From positions 1 to 64,000 of the forward strand of contig JACAEF010000011.1 of assembly GCA_013388985.1 (NCBI GenBank): 64,000 nucleotides of DNA, written 5' to 3'. Source of the DNA: Rhodocyclaceae bacterium. GTDB taxonomy: Bacteria > Pseudomonadota > Gammaproteobacteria > Burkholderiales > Rhodocyclaceae. Made by a program: the position numbers and the translations under genes. This document shows, in pieces, positions 38,886-47,927 of the stretch (positions are counted from its first letter, which is position 1; each line of letters begins with the position of its first letter). Below the pieces are notes generated by a model. That model saw nothing but the letters and a program-made list of their open reading frames with translations, was not told the DNA's origin and made no database searches.

Positions 38886-39325
38886 AACCTCGTCAAAAAC
38901 GCATCGCCCTGATCGTCGGCGGGCTTGCCGCCCTGGGACTGGCTGCCGCCTTCGTCCTCAACGCGCTCGACAGCAACATCGCCTTTTACATCACCCCGTC
39001 CGAGATCGCGGCCGGCAAGGCGCCGCAAAACAAGACATTCCGCGTCGGCGGCATGGTCAAGGAAGGTTCGCTGACACGCGACAACCTGACCGTCAGCTTC
39101 GTCATCACCGACACGGCCCGCGACGTGAAGGTGACTTACACCGGCATCCTTCCCGACCTGTTCAAGGAAGGCAAGGGCGCGGTGGCGCAAGGCCGCCTGA
39201 ACCCGGATGGCAGCTTCACCGCCACCGAGGTGCTGGCGAAGCATGACGAAAATTACATGCCGCCCGAGGCGGGGCATGCGATCGAGCAGGCCCAAAAAGC
39301 CCAGCAGACGGTGGCCAAACCATGA
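38882..39325 (+). CDS. ccmE: cytochrome c maturation protein CcmE
   Basis: [33 protein letters not shown] heme-binding His motif. Confidence 0.95.
   Translation: MKPRQKRIALIVGGLAALGLAAAFVLNALDSNIAFYITPSEIAAGKAPQNKTFRVGGMVKEGSLTRDNLTVSFVITDTARDVKVTYTGILPDLFKEGKGAVAQGRLNPDGSFTATEVLAKHDENYMPPEAGHAIEQAQKAQQTVAKP
39249..39294 (+). repeat. direct repeat copy 1 (ccmE 3' coding sequence)
   Basis: AAAATTACATGCCGCCCGAGGCGGGGCATGCGATCGAGCAGGCCCA identical to 39407..39452. Confidence 0.95.
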
Positions 39326-39406
39326 GCACACGACGGCATGTAATTTCGGCGCAGGCTAACGTGAGCACAGCGAACGTTAAGCGAGCACCTGCGAGCGGCC
39401 GAAGCC

Positions 39407-39452
39407 AAAATTACATGCCGCCCGAGGCGGGGCATGCGATCGAGCAGGCCCA
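39407..39452 (+). repeat. direct repeat copy 2, displaced downstream of ccmE
   Basis: 46-nt perfect match to 39249..39294. Confidence 0.95.
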
Positions 39453-39489
39453 GAAGGCGCAGAAAACCCTCAAACAATAAGGCGTTGCG

Positions 39490-41445
39490 ATGATTCCAGA
39501 ACTCGGGCATTTCGCCCTGCTGCTGTCCCTGTTCGTTGCCCTGGTGATGGGCATCCTCCCTCTCGCCGGCGCGCAGCTTTGCCAGCACCGCTGGATGGCT
39601 CTCGCTCGACCGGCGACGACGGCCGCCTTCTTGCTGATCGCCTTTTCTTTCGGATGTCTGACGTGGGCCTTTTATGTCAGCGACTTCAGCGTCCTGTATG
39701 TCGCCAGCAACTCGAATACCCAGTTGCCGACGATGTACCGGCTCTCCGCCGTCTGGGGCGGCCATGAAGGCTCGTTGCTGCTGTGGGTGCTGATGCTCGC
39801 CGGCTGGTCGCTGGCGGTGGCCGTGTTCTCCCGCCAGTTGCCCGAGGCGATGGTCGCGCGCGTGCTGGGCGTGCTCGGACTGGTATTGGCCGGTCTGCTC
39901 GCCTTCGTCGTGTTCACTTCGAACCCGTTCGACAGGATCCTGCCGCCGCCCGCGGAAGGGCGCTCGCTCAACCCGCTGCTGCAGGATCCGGGCCTCGTCT
40001 ATCACCCGCCGATGCTCTACATGGGTTATGTCGGCTTCTCGGTCGCATTCGCCTTCGCCATCGCCGCGCTGATCGCCGGTCAGCTCGACGCCGCCTGGGC
40101 GCGCTGGTCGCGTCCGTGGACCACTGCGGCATGGATCTTCCTGACGCTCGGCATCACGCTGGGCTCGTGGTGGTCGTACAACGAACTCGGCTGGGGCGGC
40201 TGGTGGTTCTGGGACCCGGTCGAGAACGCCTCGTTCATGCCCTGGCTGGTCGGCACGGCGCTGATCCACTCGCTCGCCGTCACCGAAAAACGCGGCAGCT
40301 TCAAGAACTGGACGGTATTGCTGGCGATCGCCGCCTTCTCGCTCTCGCTCTTGGGCACTTTCCTGGTGCGTTCCGGCGTGCTCACCTCGGTGCATGCCTT
40401 CGCCACCGATCCGCGCCGCGGCATCTTCATCCTGATCCTGCTGGCGATCGTCGTCGGCAGCTCGCTGATGCTGTTCGCCGCGCGCGCGCCGAAGGTCAGC
40501 CTCGGTGGCGCGTTCGCGCTCGTCTCGCGCGAAACCTTCCTGCTCGTCAACAACGTGTTGCTGCTCGTCACTTGCGGAGCGGTGCTGCTCGGCACGCTCT
40601 ATCCGCTGATCGTCGATGCCTTCGGCCTGGGCAAGATCTCCGTCGGTCCGCCCTACTTCAATGCCGTGTTCGTGCCGATCATGCTGCCCGTGCTGGCGCT
40701 GGTCGCCATCGGCCCGGTGGCGCGCTGGAAGCATGACGATCTGAAGACGATCCTCGGCCGGCTCTGGCCGGCGGCCATCGTCGCGGCGGCCGCGGGCATC
40801 GCCCTGCCCTGGCTTGCGGGGGGCTGGAACGGCGCCGTCGGTCTGGGGCTCGCGCTGGCCGGGTGGATCGGCGCCGCGCTGGTGTCGCAGACCGCCGACC
40901 GCCTCAAGAAACCCGGCGCTCCGACCGCTTCGTGGTGGGGAATGCAGCTCGCCCATTTCGGCCTGGCCGCTTTCGTCGTCGGCGTGACCCTGGTCTCCAA
41001 CTACCAGGAAGAACGCGATGTGCGCATGGAGCCGGGCGACACGGTGATGGTCGGCGGTTACACCTTCAAGTTCCTGGGCGTGCGCGAGGCGGACGGCCCC
41101 AACTACCGCGCCTCGGTGGGCAGCGTCGAGTTGTCCAGGGACGGCAAGACGCTCGGCACGCTGTACCCGGAAAAGCGCGACTATGGTCTCGGCTCGATGC
41201 CGATGACCGAGGCCGCGATCGATGTCGGCTTCACGCGCGATCTGTATGTCTCGCTGGGCGAGCCGCTCACCGCCGACCGGGAAAACGGCGCATGGGCGGT
41301 GCGCGTTTATTTCAAACCTTTCGTCGTCTGGATCTGGGGTGGCTGTCTGTTGATGGCCCTGGGCGGGTTGCTCGCCGCCGCCGACCGGCGATATCGTCTG
41401 CGCGTCAAGCGCACTCTTCCCGCCCCTGCCGGAGCAACCGCATGA
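39490..41445 (+). CDS. ccmF: heme lyase CcmF
   Basis: MIPELGHFALLLSLFVALVMG; WGGWWFWDPVENASFMPWL. Confidence 0.97.
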   Translation: MIPELGHFALLLSLFVALVMGILPLAGAQLCQHRWMALARPATTAAFLLIAFSFGCLTWAFYVSDFSVLYVASNSNTQLPTMYRLSAVWGGHEGSLLLWVLMLAGWSLAVAVFSRQLPEAMVARVLGVLGLVLAGLLAFVVFTSNPFDRILPPPAEGRSLNPLLQDPGLVYHPPMLYMGYVGFSVAFAFAIAALIAGQLDAAWARWSRPWTTAAWIFLTLGITLGSWWSYNELGWGGWWFWDPVENASFMPWLVGTALIHSLAVTEKRGSFKNWTVLLAIAAFSLSLLGTFLVRSGVLTSVHAFATDPRRGIFILILLAIVVGSSLMLFAARAPKVSLGGAFALVSRETFLLVNNVLLLVTCGAVLLGTLYPLIVDAFGLGKISVGPPYFNAVFVPIMLPVLALVAIGPVARWKHDDLKTILGRLWPAAIVAAAAGIALPWLAGGWNGAVGLGLALAGWIGAALVSQTADRLKKPGAPTASWWGMQLAHFGLAAFVVGVTLVSNYQEERDVRMEPGDTVMVGGYTFKFLGVREADGPNYRASVGSVELSRDGKTLGTLYPEKRDYGLGSMPMTEAAIDVGFTRDLYVSLGEPLTADRENGAWAVRVYFKPFVVWIWGGCLLMALGGLLAAADRRYRLRVKRTLPAPAGATA

Positions 41446-41969
41446 ACAGATTCACTTGGCCCTTGATCATTTTCGTCGCCCTCGTCGGCCTGCTCGCCGT
41501 GGGCCTGAACCTCAATCCGCGCGAAGTTCCCTCGCCGTTGATCGGCAAGCCCGCGCCGGACTTCAAGGTGGCACAGCTGAAGAACCCCGAGGCGACGTTC
41601 TCGCCCCAGGAAATGCGCGGCAAGGTCTGGCTGCTCAACGTCTGGGCCTCGTGGTGCGTCTCCTGCCGCGAGGAACACCCGGTGATCGTCGAATACGCGA
41701 GAAAAGGGCTGCTGCCGCCGGTCGTCGGCCTCGATTACAAGGACAAGCGTGAGGACGGGCTCGCCTGGCTCTCTCGTTTCGGCGATCCCTATCTGCTGTC
41801 GGCCTTCGATGCCGACGGACGGGTCGGTATCGATTATGGCGTCTATGGTGTGCCGGAAACCTATCTGATCGACAAGGCCGGAGTGATCCGCTTCAAGCAG
41901 ATCGGCCCGATCACGCCGGAAGTGATGGAGAAGAAGATCCTGCCGCTGGTCAAAGAGCTCGACAAATGA
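41442..41969 (+). CDS. ccmG: thiol:disulfide interchange protein CcmG/DsbE
   Basis: LNVWASWCVSCREEHPVI thioredoxin motif; operon context. Confidence 0.95.
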   Translation: MNRFTWPLIIFVALVGLLAVGLNLNPREVPSPLIGKPAPDFKVAQLKNPEATFSPQEMRGKVWLLNVWASWCVSCREEHPVIVEYARKGLLPPVVGLDYKDKREDGLAWLSRFGDPYLLSAFDADGRVGIDYGVYGVPETYLIDKAGVIRFKQIGPITPEVMEKKILPLVKELDK

Positions 41970-42451
41970 AAAAAAAGCTGAAGAAATTCCTGCGCGGGGG
42001 GGCGGCGGCGCTGGCCGCACTCATGCTCGCACATGCCGCCCTGGCGAAGGAGGCCGCGCCGCTCGCCGAAGATCCGGCCGTCGAGCAGCGAATGGTGAAG
42101 ATCACCGAGGAGTTGCGCTGCCTCGTCTGCCAGAATGAATCACTCGCCGGTTCGCAGGCCGATCTCGCCAAAGACCTGCGCGAGGAAGTGCGCGGCCTGA
42201 TCAAGGCCGGCAAGTCGGATGACGAGGTCAGGGAATTCCTCGTCAGCCGCTATGGCGATTTCGTGCTCTACCGACCGCAGGTCAAGCCGGTGACCTATCT
42301 GCTCTGGGGCGGTCCCTTTCTGTTGCTGATCGCCGGCATCGTTGCCCTCGTGCGTTATCTGCGCCGCCGCAACCGTCAACTGACGGAAACACCGCTGAGC
42401 GAAGAAGAGCGTCAACGCGCCGAAGCGCTCCTGAAGGACAATCGACCATGA
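41966..42451 (+). CDS. ccmH: cytochrome c maturation protein CcmH
   Basis: LRCLVCQNESLAGSQADLAKDLREEVRGLI. Confidence 0.96.
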   Translation: MKKKLKKFLRGGAAALAALMLAHAALAKEAAPLAEDPAVEQRMVKITEELRCLVCQNESLAGSQADLAKDLREEVRGLIKAGKSDDEVREFLVSRYGDFVLYRPQVKPVTYLLWGGPFLLLIAGIVALVRYLRRRNRQLTETPLSEEERQRAEALLKDNRP

Positions 42452-43683
42452 CCGTCTTCCTCCTCGGCGCCGCCGCGCTCATCCTCATCACCCTTGCCTT
42501 GCTGCTCTGGCCTTTGCGCGGGCGGGGCGCGGCGGACGAGCCCTCGCGCCGCGAACTCAACGCCGCCATCTATCGCGACGAACTCGCCGAACTCGACCGC
42601 GATCTGGCGACGGGCGATCTGTCGCAGGCCGATTACGATCAGGCGAAAGCCGAATTGCAGCGCCGTCTGCTCGAAGACAGTCAGGCCGAAGCCGTTGGCG
42701 TTCCCTCCCATGCGCCGGCGAGCCGCACCACGGCGCTCGCGCTCGCCATCGTCGTGCCGCTCGGCGCCGCGTTGCTCTACGTCATGCTCGGCAACCCTGC
42801 GGCACTCGACGCCGCAGCGAGCGCCGCTTCGCACCAGCAGCGCTTCACGCAGGCCGAGATCGAGCGGCTGGTCAGCGACTTCGCGGCCAAACTGGAAAAA
42901 GAACCCGAGAATTACAAGGGCTGGGCGATGCTCGGGCGCTCCTACAAGGCCTTGGGGCGCTTTCCCGAGGCCGTGCGCGCCTATGAGCGCACCGGGCCGC
43001 TGCTCGAATCCAGCGCCGACCTACTGGTCGAATATGCCGACACGCTGGCCGCGACGCAGGGATTCGATGCCAAGACGATGGACGTGCTCGAACGCGCGCT
43101 GAAGCTCGACCCCGCCCAGCCGCAGGGACTGTGGCTGCGCGGCACGGCGGCCTTCGAGGCCAAGCAGTACGACAAGGCCCTCAAGGATTGGGAAGCCTTG
43201 CTCGCCTTGCTCGAGCCGGGTTCCGAGGATGCCAAGGCGGTCGAGGCCAACATCGCCGAGGCGCGGCAACTGGGCGGCCTCAAGCCTGCGGTCCGGGAGC
43301 CACGCAAAGTCGGCGCTGGCGAGGCGGCACCCGCCGGTGCCCCGGCCATCAAGGGACGCGTCGAGATCGCCCCGGCCTTGGCCGGCAAGATTCCCGCCGA
43401 CGCGGCGTTGATGGTCGTCGCCCGTCCGACCGACGGCTCGCGCATGCCGGTGGCCGTGCTGCGCGTGCCCGTCGGCAAAGCGCCGCTCGATTTCGTGCTC
43501 GACGACAGCCTGGCGATGAGCCCGGACCGCAAGCCTTCGCAATTCGCCGAGTTGCTGGTCGAGGCGCGCGTCTCGCAAACCGGCCAGGCGGTGCCGCAGC
43601 CCGGTGATCTGTTCGGGCCAGCCGTCAAGGTGAAGCAGGGCGCGAAAGACGTGCGCTTGCTGATCGACCAGGTGCGCCAGTAA
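42448..43683 (+). CDS. ccmI: cytochrome c biogenesis protein CcmI (TPR)
   Basis: Two TM then TPR; YRDELAELDRDLATGDLSQADYDQAKAELQRRLLED. Confidence 0.92.
   Translation: MTVFLLGAAALILITLALLLWPLRGRGAADEPSRRELNAAIYRDELAELDRDLATGDLSQADYDQAKAELQRRLLEDSQAEAVGVPSHAPASRTTALALAIVVPLGAALLYVMLGNPAALDAAASAASHQQRFTQAEIERLVSDFAAKLEKEPENYKGWAMLGRSYKALGRFPEAVRAYERTGPLLESSADLLVEYADTLAATQGFDAKTMDVLERALKLDPAQPQGLWLRGTAAFEAKQYDKALKDWEALLALLEPGSEDAKAVEANIAEARQLGGLKPAVREPRKVGAGEAAPAGAPAIKGRVEIAPALAGKIPADAALMVVARPTDGSRMPVAVLRVPVGKAPLDFVLDDSLAMSPDRKPSQFAELLVEARVSQTGQAVPQPGDLFGPAVKVKQGAKDVRLLIDQVRQ
43306..43332 (+). repeat. dispersed mini-repeat copy in ccmI linker
   Basis: AAAGTCGGCGCTGGCGAGGCGGCACCC, in frame as KVGAGEAAP. 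Confidence 0.75.
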
Positions 43684-43699
43684 TCATTCGCTCCTCACC

Positions 43700-44260
43700 A
43701 TGCAGCAGAATCTGCTCGAAGAAGTGCGTCGTATCCGGCTCGAGGCCGATTGCGTCGCCTCGCCCGCCGCGGTCGAGGCCGCATTCGACCGTCTGGCCGA
43801 GGAAATCACGCAGCGGTTGAAGAATGCGAATCCGCTGATCTACGCCGTGATGAACGGCGGGTTGATCGTCGCCGGCCGCCTGCTCGCAAAGCTCGACTTT
43901 CCGCTCGAGGTCGATTATCTGCATGCCACGCGCTATGGACATGCGCTGAGCGGTTGCGCGCTCGACTGGCGTGCGCGCCCGGCCCGCGAGCTAACGGGCC
44001 GCACGGTGCTGATCATCGACGACGTGCTCGACGAAGGCTACACCCTCGATGCGATCTGCGCCTGTGTGCGCGAGCTCGGCGCAGCCGAGGTGCTCACTGC
44101 CGTGCTGGTGCATAAGCTGCACGATCGCAAAGCGCGGCCAGGCATGCGGGCCGACTTCACCGGCCTCGAAGCCCCGGACCGTTTTCTGTTCGGCTGCGGC
44201 ATGGACTACAAGGGTTACTGGCGCAACGCGCCGGGCATCTACGCCATCAAAGGGCGATGA
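43700..44260 (+). CDS. hpt: hypoxanthine-guanine phosphoribosyltransferase
   Basis: LIIDDVLDEGYTLDAI PRPP-binding motif. Confidence 0.9.
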   Translation: MQQNLLEEVRRIRLEADCVASPAAVEAAFDRLAEEITQRLKNANPLIYAVMNGGLIVAGRLLAKLDFPLEVDYLHATRYGHALSGCALDWRARPARELTGRTVLIIDDVLDEGYTLDAICACVRELGAAEVLTAVLVHKLHDRKARPGMRADFTGLEAPDRFLFGCGMDYKGYWRNAPGIYAIKGR

Positions 44261-44556
44261 TTTCGCGCCGCCAGTTCCTGCGTGGCCGCTTTTCCGCTCC
44301 TGCGGAGCCCCGCCCCGCCCAGGAGCCAGCGGCCCCACAAGCCGCGCGGATCGGCCCCGCCTGCATCGCCTATGCGCAGAACGTGGTGTGCCGCAGTTGC
44401 GGCGATGCCTGCGAGGCGGCGGCGATCCGCTTCTCGCCGCGTCTCGGCGGCGCGGCGCTGCCCGTCGTGCTCGACGAGCGATGCACCGGCTGCGGCGCCT
44501 GCCTGCCGGTCTGCCCGGCCGGCGCGATCACGCTCGCGCCGGTGAGCAGGGCCTGA
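44257..44556 (+). CDS. short NapF-like ferredoxin (two 4Fe-4S sites)
   Basis: MISRRQFLRGRF, CRSCGDACEAAAI, CTGCGACLPVCPAGAI; next to nap genes; overlaps the hpt stop. Confidence 0.8.
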   Translation: MISRRQFLRGRFSAPAEPRPAQEPAAPQAARIGPACIAYAQNVVCRSCGDACEAAAIRFSPRLGGAALPVVLDERCTGCGACLPVCPAGAITLAPVSRA

Positions 44557-44558
44557 GA

Positions 44559-45167
44559 TCACTCTTCTTCGTCGTCGGTGCCCGGCTTCTTGTAGCCCTT
44601 CGGCAGCTTGTGGGCGATGCCCTGGTGGCAATCGATGCAGCTCTTGCCCGCGGCCTTCGCCTCCATGTGCTTCTTGTACGGCGTCTTCTTCTGCAGCTCG
44701 GGACTCATCGCCTCGAAGCTGTGGCAGTTGCGGCACTCGATCGAATCGCGCGCCTTCATGCGCTCCCACTCGTGCTGGGCGAGTTCCAGCCGCTTCGCCT
44801 CGAACTTTTCCTTGGTGTCGATGCTGCCGGTGATCTTGCCCCACACCTCGCCGCTCGCCTTGATCTTGCGGATCAGCTTGTGCGTCCAGTCCTTCGGCAC
44901 ATGGCAATCCGAGCAGATGGCGCGCACGCCGGTGCGGTTGCTGTAATGGATCGTGTATTGGTATTCCTGATACACGGTATCGCGCATCTCATGGCAGCTG
45001 ACGCAAAACTGCAGCGTATTGGTCGCTTCCATGCCAGTATTGAATGCGCCCCAGAAAACGATGCCGCCGACGAAGCCCACCGCGGCGAGCGCGAGCACCG
45101 AATGCTTCGCGCTCGGCCGCTTGAGCCGCGCCCACCAGCCCAGCCGGCCCGGGTCAGATTGCGTCAT
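44559..45167 (-). CDS. napC: NapC/NirT tetraheme cytochrome c
   Basis: Four CxxCH motifs: CVSCH, CSDCH, CRNCH, CIDCH; N-terminal TM. Confidence 0.93.
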   Translation of the reverse strand: MTQSDPGRLGWWARLKRPSAKHSVLALAAVGFVGGIVFWGAFNTGMEATNTLQFCVSCHEMRDTVYQEYQYTIHYSNRTGVRAICSDCHVPKDWTHKLIRKIKASGEVWGKITGSIDTKEKFEAKRLELAQHEWERMKARDSIECRNCHSFEAMSPELQKKTPYKKHMEAKAAGKSCIDCHQGIAHKLPKGYKKPGTDDEEE

Positions 45168-45179
45168 GATGCAGGGCCA

Positions 45180-45542
45180 TCAAGGTTGGGTTGAGAGGAT
45201 GTACTGGGCGAGATTCTTGATCTGCGCCATGTCATTGGGCGGCATGGTCTTGACGATCTTGTGATTCTCTTCGCTGCCGTCGGCGAGCTTGACTTTCTTG
45301 CCCGAGGTCAGGTGCTTGACGATCTCGTCTTCGGCATTCGCCTTGCCGCGATATTTCTCCGCCGTCTTCAGGAAGGAAGGACCGTCCTTGTCCTTCTTGA
45401 TGCCATGGCACTGCTTGCAGTTGTTCTGCTCGGCGAGGTCCTTGGCGGCCTCGACGTCCAGCGCCAGGGCGGCGGGCGAAAATCCGGCGAGGGCGAATGC
45501 GGCCATGCTCGCCATCGCGATCATGCGGCTCTGGTATTTCAT
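45180..45542 (-). CDS. class I monoheme cytochrome c
   Basis: Signal peptide, NNCKQCHGIKKDKDGPSF, distal Met (KTMPPNDMAQI). Confidence 0.88.
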   Translation of the reverse strand: MKYQSRMIAMASMAAFALAGFSPAALALDVEAAKDLAEQNNCKQCHGIKKDKDGPSFLKTAEKYRGKANAEDEIVKHLTSGKKVKLADGSEENHKIVKTMPPNDMAQIKNLAQYILSTQP

Positions 45543-45571
45543 GGGGATACTCCGTTTGCTGGTTGAAAAAT

Positions 45572-46042
45572 TCATTTCGTGACGCCGACGAACTTGTTGT
45601 CGACGAGCGGCTTGGCATCGACCTGCGGCACATGGCAGGTATCGCACTGGAAGCGGCTCATCTCGACCGCCGGGCTGCCATCCTTCTTCTTGAGCGTCTT
45701 CGAGAAGTGGCTCTGGCCGATCTTCGGCACTTTCTGGCCGCGCAGCTCGTCGGTGATGTGGCATTCGAGACAGGCGTTCTCCTCGACCGTGATCGGCAGA
45801 TATTTCTCGACACTGTGCGGCACCAGCGGCGGCTGACCGATGAAGGTGCGATCGATCAGGTGGGGCTGACCGACGCCCGGCACCTTGTCGGCATACTTCT
45901 TGATTTCCGGTGCGCGGTCGGGTGCCGTGACGTCGGCGCCACGCATCGGGGTCGGCCCGCTGGTGGATGCGCAGCCGATGAGCGAGGCCAGGAGCGCCGC
46001 GAGCGCGAAACCGGCAGTCTTACCTACGGTGGCGTTTCTCAT
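45572..46042 (-). CDS. napB: diheme cytochrome c subunit of periplasmic nitrate reductase
   Basis: ENACLECHITDELRGQKVPKIGQSHF and CDTCHVPQVDAKPLVDN. Confidence 0.95.
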   Translation of the reverse strand: MRNATVGKTAGFALAALLASLIGCASTSGPTPMRGADVTAPDRAPEIKKYADKVPGVGQPHLIDRTFIGQPPLVPHSVEKYLPITVEENACLECHITDELRGQKVPKIGQSHFSKTLKKKDGSPAVEMSRFQCDTCHVPQVDAKPLVDNKFVGVTK

Positions 46043-46075
46043 GATCGAATTCCTCCTAGAGGGACACAAAGCGTT

Positions 46076-46972
46076 TCATTTCGGTACGGGCGACACCTTG
46101 GCGACGGCCGTGGATTCCGCAGCGCCGAAGCGGGTGCCGAAGCGGAAGACGTCTTTCGAACAAACGTCGATGCAACGTCCGCAGTTGGTGCAGTTGGCTT
46201 CGAGAATGACCGGCGGCGCGCCGTCGATGCCCTTGAGCGCCGGCCGGATCACCTGCTGCTCCGGACAGACCGCGAAGCAGTCCATGCAGTCGTTGCAGGC
46301 CGCGCGCGCCGGCAGCTTGACGCGCAGCAGTCCGAACTTGCCGATCAGGCTGTAGAAGGCGCCGACCGGGCAGAGGTGGCCGCACCAGCCGTGACGCATC
46401 ACGAACAGATCGAACAGGAAGACCACGAGGATCACCGCCCAGGCGAAACCCATGCCGAAGATCAGCCCGCGATGCAGCATCGAGACGGGATTGACCATCT
46501 CCCAGGCGATCGTCCCGGTCGCCGCCGAGACCAGCAGCGTCATGGCGAGGATCCAGTAACGCGTCTGCCTCGATATGTGCGCGCTGCCTTTCAGGCCGAG
46601 CCGGCTGCGCAGCCAGGCGGCGAAATCCGTGACCAAATTCACCGGGCAGACCCAGCTGCAATACGTCCGGCCGCCGACCAGCAGATAGAACAGCACGACG
46701 ATCGTCACGCCGATCAGGCCGAGTCTTTCGGGCGTCTGCCCGCTCATCAGCGCCTGCAGCAGCAGATACGGATCGGTCAGCGGCAGGAAATCCAGCGTGT
46801 AGCTGGAATTGAGGTTGCCTTTCACGATCCACCAGCCGAACCACGGGCCGACGAGGAAGAGGAGCAGGATGCCGAGCTGCGAAGCGCGGCGCAGGATCAG
46901 CCACTTGTGCGCGGCGAGCCAACCCTTGGCCGCGACGGCTTCCGCCCCAGGACGCTGGGATGACGCGCTCAT
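46076..46972 (-). CDS. napH: quinol dehydrogenase membrane component NapH
   Basis: [37 protein letters not shown], two C-terminal ferredoxin motifs. Confidence 0.95.
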   Translation of the reverse strand: MSASSQRPGAEAVAAKGWLAAHKWLILRRASQLGILLLFLVGPWFGWWIVKGNLNSSYTLDFLPLTDPYLLLQALMSGQTPERLGLIGVTIVVLFYLLVGGRTYCSWVCPVNLVTDFAAWLRSRLGLKGSAHISRQTRYWILAMTLLVSAATGTIAWEMVNPVSMLHRGLIFGMGFAWAVILVVFLFDLFVMRHGWCGHLCPVGAFYSLIGKFGLLRVKLPARAACNDCMDCFAVCPEQQVIRPALKGIDGAPPVILEANCTNCGRCIDVCSKDVFRFGTRFGAAESTAVAKVSPVPK

Positions 46973-47853
46973 AGCTTGTCTCCCTGCATGGCCTTGAAAG
47001 TCGGCGCCGGCGGCACGGCACCTCCCTCGCCCCCGGGCGCTGCGGGCGCCGCGGCGGGGGCGCCAGGCTCGGCTTGCAGGCCCTTGCCGCCGTAGTCATA
47101 GCGCATCCCCTCGGGCAGGTTGTACTGGTGCTCGAGATCCGGCGCGACCAGACTGCCGCCGGCCTTCTCCTTCTCGACCCAGCCGAGCCGGTAGTGCGCG
47201 GACAGGTGCCCTTTGGCGATGTAGATCGGCAGCACCTTGATCGCGGCGATTTCCGTCGGGCAGGCTTTCTCGCATTTGCCGCAGCCGGTACAGGCTTCGG
47301 AATGCACCGTGGGAATGAACATCGCATGCTTGCCGGTGCGCGTGTTCGCCATCGGCTCGAGCGTGATCGCCTTGTCGATCACCGGGCAGACGCGATAGCA
47401 GATGTCGCAGCGCAGGCCGAGGAAGTTCAGGCAGGTCTCGTGGTCGATCAGCACGGCCAGCCCCATGCGCGCCTTGGTGATGTCGGTCAAGCGGTGATCG
47501 AGCGCCCCGGTCGGGCAGGCTTTCACGCATGGGATGTCCTCGCACATCTCGCAGGGCGCCTGACGGGCGACGAAATAGGGCGTGCCGGTCGACATGGGCT
47601 CTTCCGGCTTGGCCAGATGCAGGATGTCGTAAGGGCAGTCGCGCACGCACATGCCGCAGCGGATGCAGGCAGCGGAAAACTCCTTCTCCGGCAAGGCGCC
47701 AGGCGGGCGGATGGCGGCAGGGGGCAGCGCGGTCGCATGCCGCGCGTAAAGTCCCAGCCCGAGCCCCAGCAGACCGACACCGCAGACCATGCGGGCGGTA
47801 TCGGCGAGGAACTGGCGGCGGGCCGAGCCTTTGGGTTTCGTATCTCGTTCCAT
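46969..47853 (-). CDS. napG: ferredoxin-type protein NapG
   Basis: [13 protein letters not shown] Tat-like signal; four CxxCxxC motifs. Confidence 0.95.
   Translation of the reverse strand: MERDTKPKGSARRQFLADTARMVCGVGLLGLGLGLYARHATALPPAAIRPPGALPEKEFSAACIRCGMCVRDCPYDILHLAKPEEPMSTGTPYFVARQAPCEMCEDIPCVKACPTGALDHRLTDITKARMGLAVLIDHETCLNFLGLRCDICYRVCPVIDKAITLEPMANTRTGKHAMFIPTVHSEACTGCGKCEKACPTEIAAIKVLPIYIAKGHLSAHYRLGWVEKEKAGGSLVAPDLEHQYNLPEGMRYDYGGKGLQAEPGAPAAAPAAPGGEGGAVPPAPTFKAMQGDKL
46996..47022 (+). repeat. dispersed mini-repeat copy in the napG C-terminal tail
   Basis: GAAAGTCGGCGCCGGCGGCACGGCACC; gene-strand reading GAVPPAPTF. Confidence 0.68.
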
Positions 47854-47927
47854 GATCGCAGGGTGGGAAGCCTGCCCCCTGTCTTGCTTCCCGTCTCCAT
47901 GTCGTTACCTTACCAATCGTTCCCGGC

